Below are positions 30,569-43,488 of a stretch of 64,000 nt of DNA, in pieces (the first letter of the stretch is position 1; each line of letters starts with the position of its first letter). The notes beneath the pieces are model-generated. The model was given only the letters and a program-made list of their open reading frames with translations, had not been told where the DNA came from and did no database searches. The translations under genes were made by a program, and so were the position numbers. The stretch comes from Arthrobacter sp. 35W. GTDB lineage: Bacteria > Actinomycetota > Actinomycetes > Actinomycetales > Micrococcaceae. The stretch lies in contig NZ_KI519454.1 in the NCBI RefSeq assembly GCF_000482545.1, positions 682,001 through 746,000 on the forward strand, written 5' to 3'.

Positions 30569-31882
30569 GTGTCAGCGCATACAGAAACCACAGCCCAAAC
30601 GAACGATCCCAGCTTCGCCAACATCTGGCAGGAACTGAAGTGGCGCGGCCTGGTCCAGGTCTCCACCGATGAAGCCGAGTTGGAAAAACTGCTTGCCGGC
30701 GAGCCGATCACCTATTACTGCGGCTTTGATCCGACGGCGCCGAGCCTGCACCTGGGCAACCTGGTCCAGCTGCTGACCATGCGCCGCCTCCAGCTGGCCG
30801 GCCACAAGCCGCTGGGCCTCGTCGGCGGATCCACCGGTCTGGTGGGGGATCCGCGCCCCACGGCCGAGCGCACCATGAACACCAAGGAGACGGTGGGCGA
30901 GTGGGTGGGCTACCTTCAGAGCCAGGTCCAGCGCTTCCTCTCCTTTGAGGGCGACAACGCCGCACGCATGGTGAACAACCTCGACTGGACAGCTCCGATG
31001 AGCGCCATCGACTTCCTGCGCGACATTGGCAAGTACTACCGCGTGGGCACCATGATCAAGAAGGACATCGTCGCCTCGCGCCTGAACTCGGACGAGGGCA
31101 TCAGCTACGCCGAGTTCAGCTACCAGATCCTGCAGGGCATGGACTACCTGGAACTGTTCCGCAGCTACAACTGCGTGCTGCAGCAGGGCGGCTCGGACCA
31201 GTGGGGCAACCTGACCAGTGGCACCGACCTGATCCGCAAGGTGGAGGGCAAGAGCGTCCACGCCCTGGGTACGCCGCTGATCACCAACTCCGACGGCACC
31301 AAGTTCGGCAAGAGCGAGGGCAACGCCATCTGGCTCGACGCCGCCATGTGCAGCCCGTTTGAGATGTACCAGTTCTGGCTCAACACCACCGATGCCGATG
31401 TGGTGGACCGGCTGAAGGTCTTCACCTTCCTCAGCCGTGCCGAGATCGAGGAGCAGGCAGCGGCCGTGGCCGAGCGCCCGCAGGCACGCCAGGCCCAGCG
31501 CACCCTCGCCTTCCTTGTCACCTCGCTGGTCCACGGTGAAGACGCCACCCAGAAGGTCATCGATGCCTCGGCCGCACTGTTCGGCCAGGGCGATCTGGCA
31601 GTGCTGGATGCCGCCACGCTGGAATCCGCCACCAAGGAGCTTCCGCGGGCCACCGTGGCTGCCGATGCCCTGGGGATCGTGGAGCTGTTGGTGGCCTCGG
31701 GTCTGTCGGCAAGCAACTCCGCCGCCCGCCGCACCATTGGCGAAGGCGGCGCCTACGTGAACAACGTCAAGATCACCGACCCCGACGCCGTGATTGCCGG
31801 CAGTGAACTGTTGGCCGAGAAGTACTTGTTGATGCGCCGCGGAAAGCGGACGCTGGCCATGGTGGAGGTAGCCAACGGCTGA
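30569..31882 (+). CDS. tyrS: Tyrosine-tRNA ligase
   Basis: TyrS charges tRNA-Tyr. The 437-residue protein is a class I synthetase with the HIGH-type motif in SLHLGNLVQ, the tyrosine-binding stretch YCGFDPTAPS, QQGGSDQWGNLTSG, and a KMSKS-type motif as KFGKSEG. A C-terminal S4 RNA-binding domain (GLSASNSAARRTIGEGGAYVNN) completes the bacterial TyrRS layout. The GTG at 30569 fits a leaderless transcript from the hexamer at 30556; the frame is open ten codons further but without a start or ribosome binding site of better quality. A terminator follows at 31943. No T-box leader is present. Confidence 0.97.
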   Translation: MSAHTETTAQTNDPSFANIWQELKWRGLVQVSTDEAELEKLLAGEPITYYCGFDPTAPSLHLGNLVQLLTMRRLQLAGHKPLGLVGGSTGLVGDPRPTAERTMNTKETVGEWVGYLQSQVQRFLSFEGDNAARMVNNLDWTAPMSAIDFLRDIGKYYRVGTMIKKDIVASRLNSDEGISYAEFSYQILQGMDYLELFRSYNCVLQQGGSDQWGNLTSGTDLIRKVEGKSVHALGTPLITNSDGTKFGKSEGNAIWLDAAMCSPFEMYQFWLNTTDADVVDRLKVFTFLSRAEIEEQAAAVAERPQARQAQRTLAFLVTSLVHGEDATQKVIDASAALFGQGDLAVLDAATLESATKELPRATVAADALGIVELLVASGLSASNSAARRTIGEGGAYVNNVKITDPDAVIAGSELLAEKYLLMRRGKRTLAMVEVANG

Positions 31883-31942
31883 CCAGCCAGCTGGCTGTAT
31901 TGGCCGGTCCTTCGAGGCCGGCAACCCTCCACTGGGGGAGTG

Positions 31943-32000
31943 CACCGATGCCCGGGCGGCGCGATTTGCGCCGACCCGGGCATCGGTGTATTGTTTTCTG
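31943..32000 (+). terminator. Terminator after tyrS
   Basis: Arms 31943-31956 and 31975-31988 pair over 14 bp, with an inner GGCGC/GCGCC stem, and a T-rich tail (TATTGTTTTCTG) follows. It ends tyrS transcription before the rRNA operon. Confidence 0.9.
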
Positions 32001-32445
32001 AGTCGCCTGCAGGGCTGGCCGCCGGATCCAAAGATCGGGCGCCGAATGCGGCGGTGACAATCTTCCAAAAAATCCCCGAATTCTAGCGGATTTGTCGTCT
32101 GACAAACCGCTTGAACGGCAGGATGGATTGGTTTCAAATGAATTCGATGTGACGAGCGGCACGAACTGCCGATTAGACATATGAATTCAAATGAAATAAG
32201 CTGTAAACATCGCAGCGACGGAAAAGCTAAAGCGAAACAAAAGCTTAGTGAAGTAACTCGTATGTGTCTGTTGTTTGAGAACTCAATAGTGTGCCAAGTT
32301 TTATTGATACCAATCATTTATTAATTGGTTATCTGGACCGTTGGCCCCACCCCCGTGGTGGCGGCGGTCCGTTTAGCTGGTTTCAAATTTAGTGCACCAC
32401 CACCTGCTCCTTTTCCGGGCGGTGGGGGTGTGTCTGTAATAAACA
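32001..32445 (+). other. rRNA operon promoter and leader region
   Basis: About 445 bases without a gene, markedly richer in A+T than the surroundings from 32080 to 32340. It must hold the rRNA promoter(s). One candidate is TTAGAC (32173-32178), an 18-bp spacer and TAAGCT (32197-32202). Nearer the 16S gene is a GGACCG/CGGTCC hairpin (32335-32370) and an A+T-rich run. No reading frame is convincing. Confidence 0.6.
32274..32302 (+). promoter_or_regulatory. rRNA leader element (antitermination/processing type)
   Basis: The segment TTTGAGAACTCAATAGTGTG and the following CCAAGTTTT recurs in altered form in the 16S-23S spacer near 34355 (GGTTGAGAACTACATAGTGG). Such paired leader and spacer elements are typical of actinobacterial rRNA antitermination (boxB-boxA-like) sites. 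Confidence 0.5.
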
Positions 32446-37625
<5,180 letters not shown>

Positions 37626-37875
37626 CACACCCTCCCTGGGTGGACCCGTTCTTCAAAAGGGGTCCACCATTCTTAAGGGGTGGGAAGGTCACTGCATGCT
37701 TGCGTCCACTATGTGGTTCCCGACCAACAACTTGTCGTTGTTGGCAGGGGACGAACGCCACACGTTGATCGTGGGATCCTGTTCGGGTCCCGGGTCGGGG
37801 TGTGGGATAATTGAATGAAACGTCATCGTTTCCCTAGTTTTCCCCGCCGGGTCCGTCCTGGTGTGTGGAGGTAGA
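37626..37875 (+). other. 23S-5S spacer with the 3' strand of the pre-23S stem
   Basis: About 250 bases. Bases 37696-37731 are complementary to the 16S-23S spacer at 34348-34385. GGGTGGACCC and GGGGTCCACC near 37637-37670 form another local hairpin. No tRNA gene is seen. Confidence 0.75.
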
Positions 37876-37994
37876 GTTACGGCGGTCATAGCGTGGGGGA
37901 AACGCCCGGTCCCATTCCGAACCCGGAAGCTAAGGCCCACAGCGCCGATGGTACTGCACTCGTGAGGGTGTGGGAGAGTAGGACACCGCCGGAC
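37876..37994 (+). rRNA. rrf: 5S ribosomal RNA
   Basis: About 119 bases. It begins GTTACGGCGGTCATAGCG, contains the loop region CCATTCCGAACCCGGAAGC and ends AGTAGGACACCGCCGGAC; the two ends pair to form helix I. It is the last gene of the rRNA operon and is followed by a strong terminator. Confidence 0.96.
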
Positions 37995-38008
37995 AACCAT
38001 TAAAGGGG

Positions 38009-38035
38009 GGGCCCCGCACCACTGGTGCGGGGCCC
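38009..38035 (+). terminator. rRNA operon terminator
   Basis: An 11-bp perfect G+C stem (38009-38019 with 38025-38035), 14 bp after the 5S gene, followed by a CTTCCGCTGTT tail. Confidence 0.9.
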
Positions 38036-38093
38036 TTCCGCTGTTGATACGCACCCGGCACGGCCCGGGGCACGGGCCGCACCCATTTCATTG

Positions 38094-38162
38094 AAAATCG
38101 CGCCTGTTCGTCATTTTCGCGCCGGATCACCGGGTGCGAAAATGACGAACAGGCGCGATTTT
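38094..38162. repeat. 27-bp inverted repeat with 15-bp loop after the rRNA operon
   Basis: Arms 38094-38120 and 38136-38162 are exact reverse complements (27 bp), and the loop itself carries CCGG/CCGG. Both outer ends are A+T rich (AAAATCGC / GCGATTTT). It lies downstream of the operon terminator, so termination need not be its role. It resembles dispersed palindromic elements or a miniature mobile element, but only one copy is in this window. Confidence 0.85.
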
Positions 38163-38274
38163 GCGTTTAAGGGGAATCCTGGGCATGGGAAGGCCCGGCG
38201 GGTGTGTGGAAAATCATGGTTGCGCGCATGCTCTCTGGGCGAGTGCGCAGGTTCCGGCGGCAGGTGCTGCCCTC

Positions 38275-38280
38275 TACGCT
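38275..38280 (+). promoter_or_regulatory. Putative -10 element (TACGCT), leaderless-type
   Basis: The hexamer ends 6 nt before the ATG at 38287; no ribosome binding site is present. Confidence 0.45.
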
Positions 38281-38286
38281 AGATGC

Positions 38287-38778
38287 ATGTCTTCCTTGTT
38301 TTCACATGCAGTGCCTGCCCCAGAAGAGAATGGGCCGGTCCCGGCCCCACGCCGGGCGGCAGTAGCGGTTCCCTGCGATGCCGCCGATGCCTTTGAGGGT
38401 TTTACAGAGAACATCCATCTGTGGTGGCCGATGGAGGAAATCAGCGTCACCGGCCACGGCTCGCATGTTGGGTTTGAGAACGGCCAGCTGGTGGAGGAAT
38501 CGGACCGCGGCCAGGAACACTTGTGGGCCATGGTCAAGGGCTGGGAATCGGCCCAATGGATCGAACTTGCCTGGCAGCTGGAGGGCGATCCGCTGAATCC
38601 GACTTTGGTAAAGGTTTCCTTCGACCCCGCCGAGGGTGGCGGCACCGCCGTCGAGCTTGTCCAGGATGGCTGGAAGAGTGGACAGGCCGGCATCGACCAG
38701 TACGCGCAGTACTGTGATTGGCCCCTCATCTTGGCCAGGTACGCCCGTTTCATGGGAGCAGCGCCAAGCCTCGACTAG
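38287..38778 (+). CDS. SRPBCC-fold protein (START/AHSA1-like)
   Basis: A 163-residue protein that looks like a small SRPBCC (Bet v 1-like) ligand-binding protein of the AHSA1 type: after a Pro-rich leader, RRAAVAVPCDAADAFEGFTE is the first strand and helix, NIHLWWP is the typical Trp-rich loop, and WIELAWQLEGDPLNPTLVKV then TAVELVQDGWKSGQAGIDQY give the central sheet and the last helix. Ligand and function are unknown; similar proteins are common in Micrococcaceae. The ATG at 38287 fits a leaderless start; the frame is open upstream but that part does not look like protein. Transcribed alone after the rRNA operon. Confidence 0.75.
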   Translation: MSSLFSHAVPAPEENGPVPAPRRAAVAVPCDAADAFEGFTENIHLWWPMEEISVTGHGSHVGFENGQLVEESDRGQEHLWAMVKGWESAQWIELAWQLEGDPLNPTLVKVSFDPAEGGGTAVELVQDGWKSGQAGIDQYAQYCDWPLILARYARFMGAAPSLD

Positions 38779-38785
38779 AATGGTA

Positions 38786-38813
38786 GCTTGGGCCCAAGCG
38801 CCCATGGATTTTT
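38786..38813 (+). terminator. Hairpin and T run after the SRPBCC gene
   Basis: GCTTGGGCCCAAGC (38786-38799) is a perfect 14-bp palindrome, followed after 9 bp by TTTTT. It sits 8 bp after the stop codon. Confidence 0.6.
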
Positions 38814-38890
38814 GAAGACAAGATTTACATCCATAGTGAAGAGCGGCTGTTACTGTGCCAGTTAGTGCGCTCATAGTTTTAGGAGTCGGC

Positions 38891-41386
38891 ATGGCTGAGC
38901 ATCACAGCGGTAATCGCGGAGGAAATTCATTCGAGGGACGCGGCAACGACCGCCCCCAGCGCGACGGAGGCAACGGCTTCGGCGGTGCACCCCGCGGCGA
39001 GCGTCCTCCGACAAACGACCGCCGCCCCGCAGGCGACCGTCCCGCATATGGCGGCCCCCGCCGCGATGACCGTGGCGCCGGCAACCGCAGCTTCGGTGGG
39101 GAGCGGAAACCCTCCACCGACCGTGGCGACCGCCCGTCCTTCGGTGGCGGAGACCGCCGCCCGTCCGGTGGACGCCCTTCGGGCGACCGTCCGTTCAACG
39201 ACCGTGGCGATCGTGCCTCCTCCGGCGGCGGAGGTGGCGAGCGTCGCGAGTGGCAGCCCCGCGAAGGCGGCGCGCCCCGTGGCGATCGCCCGTCCTTTGG
39301 TGGCGGCGACCGCCGCCCGTCCGGTGGACGTCCGTCGGGCGACCGCCCGTCCTATGGTGACCGCGCCCCGCGTGAAGGTGGCGAGCGTCGCGAGTGGCAG
39401 CCCCGCGAAGGCGGCGCGCCCCGTGGCGATCGCCCGTCCTTCGGCGGCGGAGCTCCGCGTGGTGACCGTCCGTCCTTTGGTGGCGGCCAGCGCAACGATC
39501 GTCCGTCCTTCGGCGGCGGAGACCGCCGCCCGTCGGGCGACCGTCCGTTCAATGACCGTGCCCCCCGTGAGGGTGGCGAGCGTCGTGAGTGGCAGCCCCG
39601 CGAAGGCGGCGCGCCCCGCAACGATCGTCCGTCCTTCGGTGGCGGAGACCGCCGTCCCTCGGGCGACCGCCCGTCCTATGGTGACCGCGCCCCGCGCAAT
39701 GACCGTCCCGCTTTCGGTGGCGGCGACCGTCGCCCGGCTGGTGGACGTCCGTCCGGCGACCGTCCGTCCTACGGTGACCGCGCTCCGCGTGAAGGTGGCG
39801 AGCGTCGTGAGTGGCAGCCCCGCGAAGGTGGCGCGCCCCGTGGCGACCGTCCGTCTTTCGGCGGCGGCGACCGTCGCCCCTCGGGCGACCGTCCGTCCTA
39901 TGGAGACCGCGCACCGCGCAACGATCGTCCGTCCTTTGGTGGCGGAGAGCGCAAGCCCTTCAACGACCGCAACGACCGTCCGTCCTTTGGTGGCGGAGAG
40001 CGCAAGCCCTTCAACGACCGCAACGACCGTCCCTCCTTCGGTGGTGGAGACCGCCGTCCCTCGGGCGACCGTCCGTCCTATGGTGACCGTGCCCCGCGTG
40101 AAGGTGGCGAGCGTCGTGAATGGCAGCCCCGCGAAGGCGGCGCGCCCCGTGGCGACCGCCCGTCCTTCGGTGGCGGCGACCGCCGCCCCTCGGGCGACCG
40201 CCCCTCCTTCAGCGGCGGAGACCGCCGCCCCGCTGGTGGACGCCCCGCTGGCGACCGCCCGTCGTTCGGTGGGGGAGCGCGTCGTGACGACCGTGGCGCC
40301 GGCGACCGCAGCTTCGGTGGAGAGCGCAAGTCGTTCAACGACCGCGGCCCGCGCGAGGACCGCCCGGCACCGGTGCGTAATGCCAAGGATCTGCGCAGCG
40401 CAAACCGTCCCGACCGTGAGCGTTCCCCCGAGATCGACGAGGACGTTACGGGCGCCGAGCTGGACAAGGTGACCCGGGCACAGCTGCGCACGCTGGAAGA
40501 GAAGAACGCCGAGTGGGTCTCCCGGCACCTGGTCATGGCCGGCCGCTTGATGGATGTCGACGCAGAGCTGGCCTTCCAGCACGCGCTGGCCGCCAGCCGC
40601 CGCGGTGGCCGCATGGCCGCCGTCCGCGAGGCAGTGGGCCTGACAGCCTACGCCGCCGGCCACTACGGCGAGGCCCTGCGCGAGTTCCGCACCTTCCGCC
40701 GCATCAGCGGTTCCAACGAGCACCTGCCCGTGATGGCCGACTGCGAACGCGGTCTGGGCCGTCCGGACCGCGCCCTGGACCTGCTGCGTTCGGAAGAGGC
40801 CGAGACCCTCGACGCCGCCGGCAAGGTTGAAGCCGCCATCGTCGCCTCCGGTGCCCGCACCGACCTGGGCGAGCTGGATGCAGCCGTTGCCGCGTTGGAA
40901 ATCCCGCAGCTGGATCTGAACCGTGCGTTCTCCTACAGCCCCCGCCTGTTCCGCGCCTACGCAGCCGCTCTGGCCGCCGTCGGACGCAATGACGAATCGG
41001 CCACTTACGAGCGCCAGGCCGTTGTGGCCGAGGACGCCCTGGGCCTGGGCGAAGACGCTGATCCCTTCATCTTCGACCTGGGCGAAGAGGACGAGCCGGA
41101 GCGCAAGCCCCGCAAGCCGCTCCACGACCCGCGCTTCGATGAGAATGGCGAGGCCATCGTCGTCAAGGAAGAGCCGGAGGCCGAGAAGAAGGCCCCGGCC
41201 CGCAAGGTCGAGCTGGATGAGGTTGAGTTGGACGACGCCGAGTCGGATTACTTCGAGTCCGACGATGCCGAGTCCGACGAGGACAGCGCCGAGGCCGATG
41301 GCGCCGAGGACAACGACGGCGGCGACGAGTCCGTGGACGCTGCCGAGGCATCCGAGAACGAAGAAGGATCCACGCTGAATGACTAA
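38891..41386 (+). CDS. Arg/Gly-rich repeat protein with TPR-like domain and acidic tail
   Basis: An 831-residue protein in three parts. Residues 1 to about 490 are low-complexity repeats of units like GDRPSFGGGDRRPSGDRPSY and ERREWQPREGGAPR (five copies of the latter), rich in Arg, Gly, Asp, Pro and Ser, and surely disordered. Residues ~510-720 are helical and TPR-like (ELAFQHALAASRRGGRMAAV, GHYGEALREFRTFRRISG, GRPDRALDLLRSEEAE). The tail of ~110 residues is very acidic (DDAESDEDSAEADGAEDND). The start has AGGAG 5 nt upstream. RGG-like repeats often bind RNA and drive condensates; that is inference. A homologous TPR protein commonly precedes the HAD phosphatase gene in actinobacteria, as here, where the two overlap by 8 bp. 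Confidence 0.85.
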   Translation: MAEHHSGNRGGNSFEGRGNDRPQRDGGNGFGGAPRGERPPTNDRRPAGDRPAYGGPRRDDRGAGNRSFGGERKPSTDRGDRPSFGGGDRRPSGGRPSGDRPFNDRGDRASSGGGGGERREWQPREGGAPRGDRPSFGGGDRRPSGGRPSGDRPSYGDRAPREGGERREWQPREGGAPRGDRPSFGGGAPRGDRPSFGGGQRNDRPSFGGGDRRPSGDRPFNDRAPREGGERREWQPREGGAPRNDRPSFGGGDRRPSGDRPSYGDRAPRNDRPAFGGGDRRPAGGRPSGDRPSYGDRAPREGGERREWQPREGGAPRGDRPSFGGGDRRPSGDRPSYGDRAPRNDRPSFGGGERKPFNDRNDRPSFGGGERKPFNDRNDRPSFGGGDRRPSGDRPSYGDRAPREGGERREWQPREGGAPRGDRPSFGGGDRRPSGDRPSFSGGDRRPAGGRPAGDRPSFGGGARRDDRGAGDRSFGGERKSFNDRGPREDRPAPVRNAKDLRSANRPDRERSPEIDEDVTGAELDKVTRAQLRTLEEKNAEWVSRHLVMAGRLMDVDAELAFQHALAASRRGGRMAAVREAVGLTAYAAGHYGEALREFRTFRRISGSNEHLPVMADCERGLGRPDRALDLLRSEEAETLDAAGKVEAAIVASGARTDLGELDAAVAALEIPQLDLNRAFSYSPRLFRAYAAALAAVGRNDESATYERQAVVAEDALGLGEDADPFIFDLGEEDEPERKPRKPLHDPRFDENGEAIVVKEEPEAEKKAPARKVELDEVELDDAESDYFESDDAESDEDSAEADGAEDNDGGDESVDAAEASENEEGSTLND
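39237..40260 (+). repeat. Imperfect coding tandem repeats within the Arg/Gly-rich gene
   Basis: Five copies of a unit encoding ERREWQPREGGAPR start near 39237, 39382, 39577, 39799 and 40108, separated by variable numbers of a shorter unit encoding GDRPSFGGG or GDRPSYGDR. Spacing is uneven but always a multiple of three, so the array keeps one protein frame. It keeps long open frames on the other strand by side effect. Confidence 0.9.
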
Positions 41387-42401
41387 TCCACGGCCCGGCG
41401 GTGCACTGATCGCCGGTTTTGACGCGGTGCTCTCCGATCTTGACGGCGTGGTGTACGCCGGGCCGCATGCGATTGATGGTGCCGTGGAGGCCCTGCAGCG
41501 GTTGGCCGAGGTCAACGTAGCGCTGGGCTATGTCACCAACAACGCCTCGCGGACGCCTGCCCAGGTTGCCGAGCACCTGCGCGAGCTGGGTGCCCCCGCC
41601 ACGGAGCACCAGGTGGTGAGTTCCGCCCAGGCCGGCGCATCGCTGCTGGCCGGGCGGTTCCCCGCCGGGTCCAAGGTGTTGGTGACGGGCAGCGCGGCGC
41701 TGGCGCGTGAGGTGGAAATGGTGGGCATGGTGCCCGTCCGCTCCGCCGACGACGGCGCCGTCGTCGTGATCCAGGGCTTCGACCCCTCGCTCGGCTGGCG
41801 GGATCTGGCCGAGGCCGCCTACGCCATTGCCGGCGGGGCCGAGTGGATTGCGACCAACACGGACATGTCCATTCCGCAGGCTCGCGGCATCGCGCCGGGC
41901 AATGGCACGCTGGTGGCTGCCGTCAGGGCGGCCACCGGGCGCGAGCCGCTGGTGGCCGGCAAGCCGGAGGCTCTGCTCTTCCACCGGGCGGCCGAGCGGC
42001 TCAACTCCACCACACCGCTGGTGGTGGGCGACCGTCTGGACACTGACATTCTGGGCGGCAACAACGCTGGCATGGCCACCGCTGCCGTGCTGACGGGTGT
42101 GGACACCATCCAATCGATTCTGGCCGCCCGCACGGCGGAACGCCCCGATTTTGTGCTGCGCACCCTGGACGAGCTCTACCTGCCCTACCCGGTGGTGGAG
42201 CGGCGTGGCGCCGGCTTTGGCTGTGGCGGCGCGTTTGCCGCTGCCGACGACGCCGGGCTCCGTGTCACCGGTTCGCCCGACGATTTGGACGCTTGGCGTG
42301 CTGCCTGCGCCGCGTGGTGGGCCTTTGTGCCCGACGCCGCCGTGGCGGCCGCGCCGTCGATCACCTGGTTGGCGGCGGAGCCGGAGACCGGTCGTGGCTG
42401 A
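41379..42401 (+). CDS. HAD-superfamily (class IIA) phosphatase
   Basis: A 340-residue HAD-IIA hydrolase of the NagD/phosphoglycolate phosphatase-like group. Motif I is VLSDLDGVVYAG with nucleophile D20 and acid D22; motif II is GYVTNNASRT; GKPEALLF supplies the motif III Lys and VGDRLDTDILGGNNAGM is motif IV. Such enzymes dephosphorylate phosphoglycolate, sugar phosphates or pyridoxal phosphate; the substrate here is unknown. The last ~60 residues form an extra Ala/Trp-rich tail (LDAWRAACAAWWAF). It overlaps the upstream repeat protein by 8 bp and the following small gene by 8 bp, so it is part of one operon reaching to tlyA. Confidence 0.9.
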   Translation: MTNPRPGGALIAGFDAVLSDLDGVVYAGPHAIDGAVEALQRLAEVNVALGYVTNNASRTPAQVAEHLRELGAPATEHQVVSSAQAGASLLAGRFPAGSKVLVTGSAALAREVEMVGMVPVRSADDGAVVVIQGFDPSLGWRDLAEAAYAIAGGAEWIATNTDMSIPQARGIAPGNGTLVAAVRAATGREPLVAGKPEALLFHRAAERLNSTTPLVVGDRLDTDILGGNNAGMATAAVLTGVDTIQSILAARTAERPDFVLRTLDELYLPYPVVERRGAGFGCGGAFAAADDAGLRVTGSPDDLDAWRAACAAWWAFVPDAAVAAAPSITWLAAEPETGRG

Positions 42402-42615
42402 TCCGGCTGACATTCCGGGCAACGAGGCGGTTGCAGCAGTGTTCCCCGTCGATGCGGCTGGGACCGGCGACGCCGGTGTCGACGCCGTTCTGGCCGGCGC
42501 CTCGGCGCTGGCCGGGACACCGGTGGCTGGGCACACGGCGTTGTACGCCGGACTGCAGCAGGCACTGGCGGCGGAGCTGGATGCCGATCCTGCCGCCCGG
42601 ATTGCGGAGAGCTAG
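42394..42615 (+). CDS. Small 73-aa protein between HAD phosphatase and tlyA
   Basis: A short gene starting at GTG 42394 inside the stop of the HAD gene and ending 3 bp before tlyA. The product is acidic and Ala-rich (HTALYAGLQQALAAELDADP is its most structured part, probably a helix pair). No known domain is recognised. The overlap and spacing fit translational coupling, and I recall similarly placed short genes in related actinobacteria. A C-terminal extension of the HAD protein is excluded because the frames differ. Function unknown. Confidence 0.6.
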   Translation: MADPADIPGNEAVAAVFPVDAAGTGDAGVDAVLAGASALAGTPVAGHTALYAGLQQALAAELDADPAARIAES

Positions 42616-42618
42616 GCC

Positions 42619-43425
42619 GTGGCACGACTTGACCAAGAGCTGGTGCGCCGCGCACTGGCCCGCTCCCGCACGCAGGCGGCAACACTGATCGCCGCCGGGC
42701 GTGTCAGCGTGGACGGCGCCGTGCAGTCCAAGGCCGCCTTTGCTGTGGCCGACGGCGCGCTTGTCAGCGTGGTGGACGACGGCGGCGAGGAGTACGTTTC
42801 CCGGGCCGGCCACAAACTGGCCGGCGCCCTTGACCACTTCCCGCAGGTTGCTGTGGCCGGCCGCCGCTGCCTTGACGCCGGTGCCTCCACCGGAGGATTC
42901 ACCGATGTGCTGCTGCGCCGCGGTGCCGCCACGGTGCTGGCCGTCGACGTCGGACATGGCCAGTTGGTTCCGCACCTGCGCGAGGACGCCCGCGTGCAGG
43001 TGTACGAGGGTCTCAACATCCGCTATATGCACGCCGAGGACATCGGGGGAGCGGCGGATCTGACAGTCTGCGACCTGTCCTTTATTTCCCTGACGCTGGT
43101 CATGGGCCCGCTGGCCCTGGCGACACGCCCGGGCGGAGACCTTCTGCTCATGGTCAAGCCGCAGTTCGAGGTGGGCCGCGAACGGCTCAGCCGCACCGGC
43201 GTCGTCTCCTCCGAGAACGAGCGGCGCCGTGCCGTGGGCCAGGTGGCCCAGTCGGTGCTGGACTCTGGCCTGCTGCTGCGCGGGCTGGGCATCAGCACGC
43301 TGCCCGGCCAGGACGGAAATGTGGAGTATTTTCTCTGGGCAGGGCGGGCGTTGTCCGATGATGCACATAAGATCGAAGAGCACCCAACCAGTGTCGAGGA
43401 GCTGCTTTCCGGCGTCTGGCCCTAG
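42619..43425 (+). CDS. tlyA: rRNA 2'-O-methyltransferase TlyA
   Basis: TlyA methylates cytidine 2'-O positions in 16S and 23S rRNA and determines capreomycin sensitivity in mycobacteria. The 268-residue product has an N-terminal S4 RNA-binding domain (QELVRRALARSRTQAATLI, AGRVSVDGAV) and an FtsJ-type methyltransferase domain with the SAM motif CLDAGASTGGFTDVLLRRGA, CDLSFISLTLV, and KPQFEVGRE containing the catalytic Lys. Length is normal. The GTG start is 3 bp after the preceding stop. It belongs to the operon 38891-46226 or a part of it, with nadK and recN downstream, an arrangement widespread in actinobacteria. Confidence 0.95.
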   Translation: MARLDQELVRRALARSRTQAATLIAAGRVSVDGAVQSKAAFAVADGALVSVVDDGGEEYVSRAGHKLAGALDHFPQVAVAGRRCLDAGASTGGFTDVLLRRGAATVLAVDVGHGQLVPHLREDARVQVYEGLNIRYMHAEDIGGAADLTVCDLSFISLTLVMGPLALATRPGGDLLLMVKPQFEVGRERLSRTGVVSSENERRRAVGQVAQSVLDSGLLLRGLGISTLPGQDGNVEYFLWAGRALSDDAHKIEEHPTSVEELLSGVWP

Positions 43426-43488
43426 GCAGGCCCAACGCTGCGAACACCAGCGCCGTTCCGAGCAGCGCGAGAGAAGAAGGCAGACTCC

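Noticed and set aside
39237-40260. CRISPR array
   Set aside because: The repeats are coding, of uneven spacing and with no unique spacers between them.
38927-41515. Open frame of over 860 codons on the minus strand across the repeat-rich gene
   Set aside because: The repeat keeps several frames open. The plus-strand protein has a good start, a ribosome binding site and a structured C-terminal domain; the antisense one does not.
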